Of a stretch of 64,000 nucleotides of DNA, positions 23,730 to 34,217 are shown one piece after another. The stretch's first letter is position 1. The number at the start of each line of letters is the position of its first letter. The DNA is from [Phialemoniopsis] sp. UDSM-2020 (lineage: Eukaryota; Ascomycota; Sordariomycetes; Thyridiales; Thyridiaceae): NCBI GenBank assembly GCA_018873225.1, contig JAEILZ010000007.1, positions 1,116,001 through 1,180,000 of the forward strand, given 5' to 3'. The notes below the pieces were generated by a model. That model saw only the letters and a program-made list of their open reading frames with translations. It did no database searches and was not told where the DNA came from. A program made the position numbers and the translations under genes.

Positions 23730-25819
23730 TCAAGCTAGAAATACACCATCCTGAGTGCTGAAGCCGGCACTGGCAAACAGGTTTTCCCATGATTCATTGC
23801 TGGCAAACTGAAGATCGAGGTCCCCGGTTTGCTGAAAAGTGGTATCCGTTCCCTCCAGAGTAACTAGATCGCGAAGCTGTAATTGGCTCCTCGTTGTATT
23901 ATGACGGCTAGTGAGGTTGGAGACTGGGACAAGCTCAAGGCTTTGACTGGTATTTGCGCCGCTCTCGGGCGGCCAATTTGCTACTAGATTGGATATGACC
24001 TTGTCAAGGAACCTGGACTGGAGGGCACAACTGGATCCTGGTTGAGCAGCCTGTTGGGAAAAAGCGATAGCTGCATTGCGGATAGCATCGAAAGTAGTGG
24101 CCTGAATCTCTTTGACCATTGACCCTGGGGCCAACACAAGTAACTACGAGAAGTGTCAGCAATGAGTAAACGTATTTGGGACAACATGACTGACCTTGAT
24201 CAAAAACGCAGTGCAGTAAGCTACCATCACGTGGATGGAATCTTGTGCGAAAAATAGACGTGAAGAGTTCTTCGGAATCATCCGAAGCATCTCCATGGCA
24301 CTTGAATAGGCAACCCACAGCAGCTCCAGGCTGGGGGAAGACTCTGGATTGCTGACCTTCAGCAGTTGCTGCAGAGGTAATGAAAAGACTTGTAGTCGTA
24401 GGTGAGTCCCGTAGAACTGGATCAGAAAGGAATGGCAGGCTTCTTCCTCAGACGAATCATGGTCTTCAGCAAGTTGAATCCAACGAGTTTCCCACTCAAG
24501 AATACGTCGGTTGATGAGATTGAGCAACGCTTCGACGTTGTGTAATGAAGTGCCTTCAGCTCGGCCTAGCCGCCTCGGACCGATCAGGTCGAAGACAACA
24601 GAGGTTTCTAAGCGCAATCTCACGAGAGCACCTAGGAAGTAGTCATTTGCGATAGATATGGAGTCTTTACACCATGACTCCACTGACTCGATAGAATCAC
24701 TCCGTTCGATCATGTATGGCTTGCCCGTCTGGAGGCTTATGCTATTCTCTGTTAGAGACTGCTAGGATGTGGACGGACTTAAAGAGACTTACCTTCGATC
24801 ATAAACGAACAGAACAAGCCATGTCCTTTCAACATTTCGAGCCTCTCTTCTCTCGATATCACTCCTAGTCTCGTGATCCGCCCGCAATGGGGCTACTAAT
24901 TTGTGCCAGTCAAGATCGATACACATGCGAATCACATACCCTAACAAAGTCCAGGCGCGAGTATCTTGTGGTTCCTTCCAGTATGTGAGGAGCAGTGTTC
25001 CCTGCGCAATTTCTGTCGATTTTGTTCCCTGACGAAATGCCTTACTGAGCAGTTCTTCTGCGTGTTCATGGAGCTGGGGGTAAATGTTCGTATTGAAGAG
25101 CTTTGCTGCCGCCGCAAGTATGGCAGTGAATAAAAATGACGACTTTTGACGAACATAAGAATAGGTATGGAGAACCGGGTCCATTTGGCAAATGTACGGA
25201 TTGAGGACAGTCATGAAACTATAAGCCAGCAGTCAGTCACGTACCATGAATGCGAAAGATGCATATCAAGGAAATGGGAGCACTCACTTTACAAACAGAC
25301 TTTTGGCAATAGTAGAGTTCACAATGCCGAGATCGATGGGATCATCTCGAAGAATTGGATCGGTCTGAGGCTCGACAGTTTCGGTTTCGCCCGTGCTGAG
25401 GATGGCCCGGAGGGAGAACTTGCCGCCGGCCATAGCCTCGGAGTTCAAGAGCCCCGAAGGTTGCAAATTATCAGATTCGGCATTTGGAATCCCATGGGAC
25501 AGACCGACTGGCGCTTCAGATTCGTTCAACGGCCAATGCTGAGTTTCTGGGCCGTCATCGCCAGGATGCGGCGTGACATCTGCAGATACCGACATAGCCC
25601 GGACCTTGGAGACTCTGCTCCGCCCTCGTTAGGAACTTGAATGTCTGTAACGCATAAGGAAGTGGTTTGTTACCTCGACCCGGGCTTCCTTCCCCTGCGG
25701 TGTTCTCGGTAGACACAGTCCAGCGACTTGCGGCTGCATCGGTCACACCTCTCGCCGGCGCCCCCGGGGCCAGGCCGGCACTTCATTTTCACCTTGCGAC
25801 ATGACAGACAGGCATTCAT
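23730..25819 (-). CDS. Zn2Cys6 transcription factor
   Basis: Five exons (25674-25819, 25288-25614, 24793-25218, 24195-24741, 23730-24143) join in phase into 619 residues. The binuclear cluster starts at residue 4: C4, C7, C14, C25, C28, C35. The loop between the third and fourth cysteine has ten residues (RPGPGGAGER), longer than the usual five to nine. A short linker with basic residues (HRRGRKPGSR) follows. The middle region (PYICQMDPVLHTYSYVRQKSS, ARAWTLLGYVIRMCIDLDWHKL) is the fungal-specific regulatory domain. The acceptor at 25615 (GAGCAG, after a CTAAC branch point) is the one that keeps the frame open. By position it may control the adjacent permease/TIGR04076 pair or the divergent aldo/keto reductase. 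Confidence 0.88.
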
Positions 25820-26406
25820 AATGCTCACGAGAGGCTCGTCCAAAAACGCCGGGATCTGAAAGAGTAAAGATTGGACTGAATGCCGCGGGGATATTGCGCA
25901 CCGTTTACGAGAAGACCGCCCCTAGCCAGAACAAGCTTCAGTGGACCCATTTATCAGTGCGGGGTGACTACGGGGCTCTGATAAGGAGGCCTCGGATATC
26001 CCCTTGCCATGTAGATTAGACAATGTCTTCGCTTTTCACTCTACTTTATTCCGCGGTGTGGCAAGTGCCGAAACTTGATCTACCCTTGGGGCGATTTCCG
26101 AACGGTGGCTGCACTTCTCATCCAGCCGCAAGATGACCATTTGCAACGACTCTTATCTCGGCGGATATGGCTGTGTTCCTATTGGTTGGTCTGGTAGAAT
26201 GCCGGTCCATGGGTGGGGACCGGGCGACCTCCCCCTTTCTTAGTCACCGGCTGGCGTATGGGATGATCCGCCGAAGATGCCGATATTGCTCGGGTGGATC
26301 TCGCTCAATCCTGCCTTCATAGCTCAGGCAAGGATGAACTTCACATGCGTCGTCCTAGCAGTTCAGTCTCATCCAAGTGACATTCGAGAAGCATCCTACC
26401 GCCAAG
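25820..26406. promoter_or_regulatory. divergent promoter, Zn2Cys6 gene and aldo/keto reductase
   Basis: Gap of 587 bp between divergent starts. No coding frame is supported. An in-frame ATG at 26377 could extend the reductase by ten residues. Confidence 0.4.
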
Positions 26407-28316
26407 ATGACCGTTACGCAGCGTGGACGAGCCAACGTGGCTCATGTCAATATGATGACTGATACCATCATCGCGAATCTTCCAACAGATGGTCTGCGTA
26501 CAGTACTGCGGTCACTTTTGACGTCGCATCCGGAGATCACTGGCTCTTTGGAAGAAGAATCCGGTAGATACGCTCTGCAAAACGCAAGCAGGAAGCTTAC
26601 GTCGGAGGAGCCGGTCACAGACATTGGCCCTCTGAAAGAGGCTCAAGGCCTTGTACGCTGCGTGCTGGGATCCGGGCTCTGCTTTGAGAGCTTGCCATTA
26701 CTAGGCCGGATAGTTACCAAGTCCGCGCAAATAGGGCAGCACTTCGGAGGTGTTAGTGCGGACAGCATAGAAGAATTCCTTGCCTCTGTCGATGGCGACA
26801 TCGTTCAAGCAGCAACAGCTGTCCAAAAGAAGCTATTCGTTGCGACGGGCACACGCGACTTGACTGGCGACGAGCGGAGTCGTCTTGAACAGTTCAACAA
26901 GACTCTTTACGACTGCAGGGCCGTCGATCAGACGACAAAGGGAGCACACTGCTTTTCAAGGGGTGCTGCGGCGACCGCGGGAGTGTTGGGCATCTCAGAG
27001 AATGATATCGTCAACCCCCGGCAGACTTTCGAGGCAATGATGGTACCACCAGCGGCTAAGGAGACCTTTTCACTAGGCAACAGAAATTTGCCTCGGATCT
27101 TCTCTGGCCTCTGGCAGATGTCAAGTCCCGCTTGGGGCGCGGCACCGGAAGCCAAGATCATCGATCAGTTTTGCAAACATGTACAGGGGGGCTTCACTGC
27201 TTTCGACATGGCAGATCACTATGGCGATGCGGAGATCATCTTCGTGAGTATACCTGCCCATATCTTGGATTTTCGACTATGCTAATTTGTCTCATTAGGG
27301 CCGCTTCTGGTCATCATACCCACACAGAGATTCCGTTTTCACTGCGACAAAGTACTGCGTATTTCACAACATGACAGACGTTTCCCACGATGCTGTTCGG
27401 GCCAACGTGACGGAGCGATGCACAAGACTTCAACAAGAGAGAATAGATCTGCTGCAATTTCATTGGCAATTTGTGAGTCTCACTAACCATGTGCGAGTTT
27501 ATGAAGGCTAAAGGGTCTTTAGTACGAGAATCCACAATACCTTGATGTCCTCCGATACTTGGCAGAAGACCCTCGTGTCGGGATGATCGGGCTATGTAAT
27601 TTCGACACGGAGCATCTCGAAACAGTGCTGCAGGAAGGCATTGACATCCCGACCAATCAAGTTCAGGTACGTGCTCCATCTCGTCTGCTACGAGGACGTG
27701 GCTAATACATGTTAGTTCTCGCTCATCGACTTTCGGCCGGTCTTCAAGATGGGCAGGGTCTGCGCTAAGCATAATGTCAAATTGTTGACATATGGCACCC
27801 TGGTGAGTCTTCCTGGCCTGCCTTTCGTGCATCAGTCATTAATTCGTATAATGTCAGTGTGGAGGCTTCCTCGGAGAGAAGTGGATGGACAAACCGGAAC
27901 CCGATCTTTATGATGATTCTATAACCCCAAGTCAGCGCAAGGTAAATGTTTCCTGTCGGTCTCCAAGCCGTTACTGTTTGCTAATCTGGCGCTTGTAGTA
28001 TCACGGCATGATCAGGGCTTGGGGCGGTTGGAGCCTTTTCCAAGAGCTACTCGCGGCTCTCAAGAGCATTGCCGTCAAGCACAATGTCAGTGTCTCCAAT
28101 GTTGCGACTCGATGGGTCCTGGACTTCCCCTACGTTGGCGCCGTCATTGTTGGAGCGCGGATGGGGATCAGTGAGCATACCGACTCGAACTTGGCTAGCT
28201 TCGGGTGGGCGCTCGACACACAAGATCAATTCGCAATCGAGAACGTCATCTTGAGGAGCCGTCGAGTCGAACTCTTTGAGACCATGGGAGACTGTGGAGC
28301 GGAATACCGGTCGTAG
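26407..28316 (+). CDS. aldo/keto reductase with long unknown N-terminal domain
   Basis: Six exons (26407-27243, 27299-27472, 27523-27666, 27716-27802, 27858-27941, 27999-28316), all in phase, give 547 residues. The reductase part begins near residue 215 and keeps the catalytic tetrad: Asp267 and Tyr272 (FDMADHYG), Lys297 (TATK) and His334 (LLQFHW). The C-terminus (ARMGISEHTDSNLASFGW) is the usual cofactor-binding end. The first ~215 residues (NLPTDGLRTVLRSLLTSHPEITGSLEE, VRCVLGSGLCFESLPLLGRI, DGDIVQAATAV) belong to no domain I can name, and normal members of this family (about 330 aa) lack it. The same exon spans both parts, so this is a real fusion. NAD(P)H-dependent carbonyl reduction is expected. 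Confidence 0.88.
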
Positions 28317-28725
28317 CAAAAACGCCTCGGCTCGTCTCGAAAACGGCAGCGAGTGCTAGACGGTACTAAGACACACGTTCACCGTAGACAAACAAGTACA
28401 GCAAGCCACAGTTTCCTGAAACAGGAAATCAATGTCGCCTTGTCTGCAATCCCTAGCTGGGCGGCCACATCCTCGACATTAGCATCGACCCCGCACAATC
28501 AGGTAGAGATAATCTTATGGCCGGAAGCACTTTACTACACGAAATATTTTAGAGACGATATAGGTTGGGGCGGCAAAAGTTCATTGTACACTGCGCCCAA
28601 AATCGGCTTACGTAGCTACTAAGTTGCCTGACGTCCTCGACTAAGGTTGGGTCATGGAATGGCAAGTGCCTCTCACTTCCCTGACGTTCTTTCGGTCACG
28701 GCGCTACAGTATATACTGTAACGCT
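28317..28725. other. convergent intergenic region
   Basis: 409 bp between the stops of the reductase and the urea transporter. No gene seen. Contains the palindrome at 28705-28720. Confidence 0.5.
28705..28720. repeat. 16-bp perfect palindrome
   Basis: TACAGTATATACTGTA reads the same on both strands and ends five bases short of the urea transporter stop codon. A role in 3' end formation is possible but unproven. Confidence 0.5.
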
Positions 28726-31162
28726 TCACGGCGCAACCACTTTGACCTGGGAGCTCTCCTTGTTCGCAGTTGTAGAGGAAGAGGACGACTCAGGCGATTC
28801 GCTTTGTTGTTCCACCTTCTTGTTCAACTTGACTCCTTTGATGACAGCCCAGATCTTCTGGAAGCCACCATCGAAGAGTGGGTAGAAATTGCCCACGAGT
28901 AGCGTGAACCATAGGTAGATCAAAGCAAACACGATCCAAGCCGTGAAGAACTAGCCAGATTAGCATATCTCTCAACAGCAGCGAAAGAAGGTTTTCTATC
29001 GACTTACGGTCTTTGAAAAAACCATCTTCGCTCCGTACATGGGCAACGGCCACAAGAGAACGTGTCCAACAAGGGTAAATGCCGACCAGAAAGCTGCCCA
29101 ACGGCTCATTCTCTTGATGTACTGCTTGCGCTTTGGTGTCAGCCACTGGTCCCGCTCAGCGGCCTCGGCGGCAGTTGTCCCGTGCTTGGAGTTGATGGTC
29201 TTGATCTGGTCAAAGATCCTCCAGTCGAATGATTGCGGCTTGATGAGAGAGATTGCCAGGGTGACTGGCAGGGGCACAAAGAAAGAGGTCACGCAGCCGA
29301 ACATGGACGGCAGAGCACCGCCTGTTGATGCGATGGTAACCTCGCCATAATAGGCATATGCGCTTCCCAGCCAGACTGAGATGCCGCAGATCATCCCCAC
29401 TATCGGGGCGACCATTGCTGCGGTCTTGGTCTGCCCTTTCCAGAGCAGCGCAAAGACGGTTGGGAAGACACCGGGATTGATGACATTGCCGATGACATAC
29501 AGGAGCCAGGTCATGTTGACCCCGCCTTCATGAAAAGCGGTAGCTAGAGCCGAAATGAATAGAGAAGTTCCCACGACGCCGACGTGCGACCATCGAATCA
29601 GCTCCTTGTTAGTCGGATTCTTGTTGACGTATGTGCCGTATATGTCGAACGAGACGATCGAGCTCGTAGCGATCATCTGCGCCGAGGCAATCGAAGTACA
29701 AGCCTAACTCGCAAGCTCAGTAAAGTAGATCATTTATCGTGAGGAGGTGGTAACCTACCATGAAGATTGTCACTAACAAGGCTCCAGCACCAGCCTTCCC
29801 GGCGACAGCCTGGGCCACATAAGGGAGCACCAAGCCACCATCTATCTCCGCACTTGTCATAGCCTGGACACGTTTTTAGCGCACTATGTTGTGTTTGTAG
29901 TGGATTTCCACTTACCCTAGGATATATAGGCCACGCCGGTGTCTTTTCCAAAGCTATAGCAGCGAGGCCGACGATGGTACCCACTGCCCAGGGTACTGAG
30001 AATGAGGCTACGCCGCCGAGAACGTAACCCGGAACTGCCGCGGCCACATCGGCTGAGAAGCCCTGCAGATCCGTGAGCCAAAATTGCTGCGCAATAATAA
30101 CGGATACCTTGATCTCACCTTCTGCCAGAATCCCGTGTCCATAATCACAGCTCCAAAGTTTGAGCTTTAATCTTGTTAATAGGGTATCCAAATTAAAAGG
30201 TCCGATGATTTCTTACATGACGTGGAGGATGCCAAAGTAAAGGCATTGATCGCTTCGCATGGTGAGATGCGATCCGTTGTAGTTGCCATCCACGGGGTTC
30301 TCTCTGTCTGCTGCTACAACAGCATCGTACAATGCACCAATCGAGCCGATCTCCTTTGTCACAATCACCTTGATCGTGAGCCAGACTAGAATGATCATGA
30401 TGATGAATGTGTGGACATAGTCGGTCAAGAAGGTTGCCCGAAGCCCCCCAAAATAGGTGTAAACAGCCACTCCCAGCTGCGCAGAATCAGCATTCATTTT
30501 CGAATTGCTAGAAGGGTGAGTGACTTACAGGAAGCAAAAAGGTGCTAGCCAGGACTGGCATGCCGGTCAAAGATGTAACTGCCGTGCTGGCGCCCAATAA
30601 CATTCCGGAGAACACCAGGGCGTTGTTGAGTAGGCACAGCCCGATCCAGAGAATGTGCGCCGACTTTCCATACCGGACCTTGATCAACTCCAAGAGTGTA
30701 TGCGCGTGCGGCGCTCGCCGCTTGGCTTCGATGGACAGCAGTGACAGAAAGCACACCATTGTGCTAGCAGATGCTCCCCACCAGACACCCAAGGCGACTC
30801 CATAGCGATATGTGAGAAGCGAAGTCCCTAGCAATGCTGTACTGTAAAGCCAGGAGGAGATGACGGCGGCTGCCGTCAAGCCTGTGCCGACCGAGCGGTT
30901 CGCTACCATAAACCTGGGAAGAGTCAGATATGATCTCCTAGACACGAGATGTCAATGCCAGCCTACGTTTCAGTGGACTGGTTGTCTTCGTTGAATGACT
31001 TCTTCATGGCTCGTGTCACCCATATCATTCCTGAACAAGTGTCAGAACAACGGCATCTCCTCGACGGACTGTGTGCATCTTACCTAGAGCAAAGGCAAGA
31101 CCGAGGCCGACAACCACGCCATAGCCGGCGCCTTGCGGTAGCGGAGGAGTAACTTCAGACAT
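28726..31162 (-). CDS. DUR3: urea transporter, sodium:solute symporter family
   Basis: Nine exons (31084-31162, 30967-31030, 30529-30913, 30217-30476, 30119-30164, 29916-30062, 29759-29863, 29008-29703, 28726-28950) join in phase into 668 residues with about fifteen hydrophobic segments. Conserved Dur3 landmarks: PLPQGAGYGVVVGLGLAFAL at the N-terminus, STETFMVANRSVGTGLTAAAVISSWLY, YTYFGGLRATFLTDYVHT, NFGAVIMDTGFWQKGFSADV, and ACTSIASAQMIATSSIVSFDIY. A Ser-rich acidic C-terminal tail follows. The family imports urea (and in some fungi polyamines) with protons at the plasma membrane, usually under nitrogen repression. The symbol is by family resemblance. The flavin monooxygenase lies upstream on the same strand. 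Confidence 0.93.
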
Positions 31163-31973
31163 CGTGACTTTCGTGGATGTGCGGGTCGACAACTTTAGGA
31201 AAATTTGAACTTAGATCATAGCAGTGCTTGGTGTTTGGCCGGATATAAACACGGTCTACAATACCTTACCGGGGAGTCGATACCCGGCTGTCCGGTTCCG
31301 GCGATCACATCTTTGTAGAGCTATATGGCGAAGGCTGACAAGTCAAGGGTCGCATATCTAGTTTCTACTAGCATGGTTCACAGCAGGGTTTGCTTAGACA
31401 ATGCGGCTCAACAACGTATCCGACCGCCCTGAGAGGGGAAAGAACCTTCGGAATCAGAGCTCCTTTATTGGGTCTGATTTTCCACGTGCTTTGACAATGG
31501 CAGAGGACTTTTGATAACACCTGCAGCAAAAAGGAAGCCAAGACTTTGGCGTCAATCACGTACAGAGAGAGTCCCATTGCTACTGCATACCCACACTAGC
31601 ATGGAGTTCGGGTCCGAAGTCGATAATCTTCCCCTCTTCGGGAATAACAACAAATGTACTCGGACGATGTTGAGGACCGCTGTTTCAACTTTGACGTGGG
31701 CTTTTGGCGTTAGTCTGTCTTGGTCCGATGGTGCCATTGCTGGTGAGATGATGTCCATGATCACACCAACAACGCCCCACCTGACCCAAACATGCTGACT
31801 GTGAGGTAAGATTGGCTGTGGAACACAGTCGGCCATGTATGACCATGACGGCGAGAGAAGTTAACATGCTTTCTCCGTTTGCTAGAAACAGTTCTACGGG
31901 AGACTTCATGGCGGGAAACAATGTAGATATAGTAGAGAGCAAGTAGAAATTGTGAAGCGTCTTATTCTAGTCA
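31163..31973. promoter_or_regulatory. urea transporter promoter region
   Basis: 811 bp between the urea transporter start and the stop of the upstream monooxygenase. No gene is supported on either strand. Nitrogen-type GATA control is expected for the family but no dense GATA cluster stands out. Confidence 0.4.
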
Positions 31974-33618
31974 CTATTCCTTGTAAACGTCGTACTTGTA
32001 CCGGCTGCCGGGGTGGTCGGTACGGAGTCCTTTCTGGCCTCGACCGTAGATCTTCTCACGGGCGGTCAGGGGCTCCGAGGGAGCTTCCGGGTAGATGCCG
32101 CGCCTGCGAAGCTCAGGGATGAGCAAGTCGACAACGTCCTCGAAGGAGCCGGGAGTAGTCACGTAGCCAATGTTGAACCCATCGACGTCGCCCTCGCGCA
32201 CCCACTCTTCCAACTCGTCGGCCACCGTGGCGGGACTGCCGACCGGCACAGGCCCCAAGCCACCAATAGACGCCCGTTCAGCAATGAGACGGGGAGTCAA
32301 GGCCTGCGCATCCGAGCTGTGTGCGGTGAAGGTCTCAAAGACGCTGCGGATCTTGTGCGCTTCCTGCGAGTCGCCCTCGCTGATCTCCTGGTCCAAGGGG
32401 ATCTGCGAGACGTCGATACCGGACCAGCCGCTGAATAGGACGAGACCGCCCACCGTCGAGGCATACTTCTTCAGCTCTTCATGTTTCGCCTGGGCCTCCT
32501 CGTCTGTCTTGCCCAAGATTGGTGTGACGCTGGCAAAGATCTTGATAGATCGGGGGTCTCTCCCCTGCTCGGCGGCCTGCTTCCGCAGAGCATCAACCTT
32601 GGGCCTGAGGATCTTTGGAGTTCTTGAAGACACGAAGATGCCTTCGGCGTGCGTGACTGCAAAGGCAGATCCTGCCGTAGAAGTCCCTGCCTGGAATAGA
32701 AATGGGGTCCTTTGCGGCGTGGGATCAACTATGTGTCTACTATTCAACGAGAAGAACTTGCCATCATGTTTGATGGTGCGAATCTTATCTGGATCTGCGT
32801 AGCTGTCGTTTGCAGCATCCGGCGAGATCGCGTCATCAGCCCATGAGCCTTCCCAAAGTCTGCATCACGTATCAAGCCTTAGTTGAGATCTTAACATGAG
32901 TTGATAAAGGGAAAGCGGCTTACTTATAGACAACTCGAAGATACTCATCAGCCTGGGCGTAGCGTTGGTCATGTTCGATAGGATTATCGAGACCTATAGC
33001 CTTGAACGCTGACTTTTGCCAGGAGGTTACGATGTTCCATCCGAAGCGCCCGTTGGTTAGATGGTCCAGGGTAGAGAACCGCTTGGCGAGCAGGAACGGC
33101 GGCTCAAACGAGGTAGACGCCGTCACGGCGAACGCGAGGTTCTTGGTGACGGCGGCCATGGCAGAAATAGCCTAGTCATTGAGTCAGTCACTTTGAATTG
33201 TGCTCGAGAAACAACAAGCTCATCGTTTACAATAGTTGGATCCAGCATTGGCCATTGCGCTGCTCTACGAATGCAGTTGTCCAGACTGCCCTCGTAGGTA
33301 TCATAACCACCATAGTTGTCCGCAAGGAACAACGCGTTGATATTCCCTCTCTCTAGGACTTTGGCAAGCTCAATCCAGTAGTTCAGGTCGCGCTTGGTGG
33401 CGGACTTGTCTGTTGGATTCTAGTATGCGCGGGTCAGGCTCAGATTTAGTCCCAGTACATAGATGTGGAAGGAGGCGACAAGATACCTTCCACTGACCTG
33501 GTGATAAGTGGCCAGGAGTACACATATCAAACGCGTTGATGTATATTTGCTGCTTGCCGTTACCTAGCCTGTCCGCCCCCTTCCAGGGGGCAGTGCTGCC
33601 ATCATTGACGTCTGACAT
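31974..33618 (-). CDS. NtaA/SnaA/DszA-type FMN-dependent monooxygenase
   Basis: Four exons (33487-33618, 33231-33419, 32924-33171, 31974-32859) join in phase into 484 residues. The protein has the luciferase-like barrel of the nitrilotriacetate/pristinamycin/dibenzothiophene-sulfone monooxygenases. Landmarks are KQQIYINAFDMCTPGHLSPGQWK at the start, YWIELAKVLERGNINALFLADNYG, and STLDHLTNGRFGWNIVTSW, the strongest signature. Then come PFLFQAGTSTAGSAFAVTHAEGIFV and a C-terminal WVREGDVDGFNIGYVTTPGSFEDVVDLLIPEL. Such enzymes use FMNH2 supplied by a separate reductase to open C-N or C-S bonds. No reductase partner is in view. Its place next to a urea transporter fits release of nitrogen from an organic amine, which is inference. 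Confidence 0.9.
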
Positions 33619-34217
33619 TTCGGAAAGGATGTGAATTGGTAAGAAGAATCACCAAATGGTTGATGCATATCGTTGAAAGCAGCATGATATGGAAATACTC
33701 CGGCCAGTGAGCATTCCCTGTCAGACTAATAGGTCCCGATGGATGCCAAGGACCTTTGTGGCCGAGTCCGCCGGTCCGGGGAGGAATATTTAGTCTTGCA
33801 CTCAACCGTCGTCACTAGTGTGCGATTCTGTCACAGCCACTCGCAGTGATCAACAGACTCAATAGGTTACTACAGTCACATCCTCCAAGTTCTGTGCCAT
33901 GCTCCCACCAACTCATACTTCATCAGCGGGCACGCTAGGTCGAGAGTGGTCCGGATGCGGGTCGTTGCGGATGGTGTCATTCTTGGGGCCCGCTTCGTGC
34001 TCTGGGGCGGCCTAGGAGCGAAAGAGATAAGCAGTGAAATTGCCCTCGGCAGCCTTGAACCATACGATCCAGTTCATGGTGCGATGGTGCTACTAAGTGA
34101 CGTGCGCACCACATCTTGACGCCGAACTCGGCTGTGGGGACATGCCTGGAGTCTTTGACGGTATCTGCCATCACCAGTCCAGACTAGTTGTATTCAAAGA
34201 TTAGCCACAAAAATATT
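33619..34217. other. intergenic region, no gene seen
   Basis: 599 bp between the monooxygenase start and the stop of the NACHT-ankyrin gene. Only short frames without domain signal. Confidence 0.5.
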
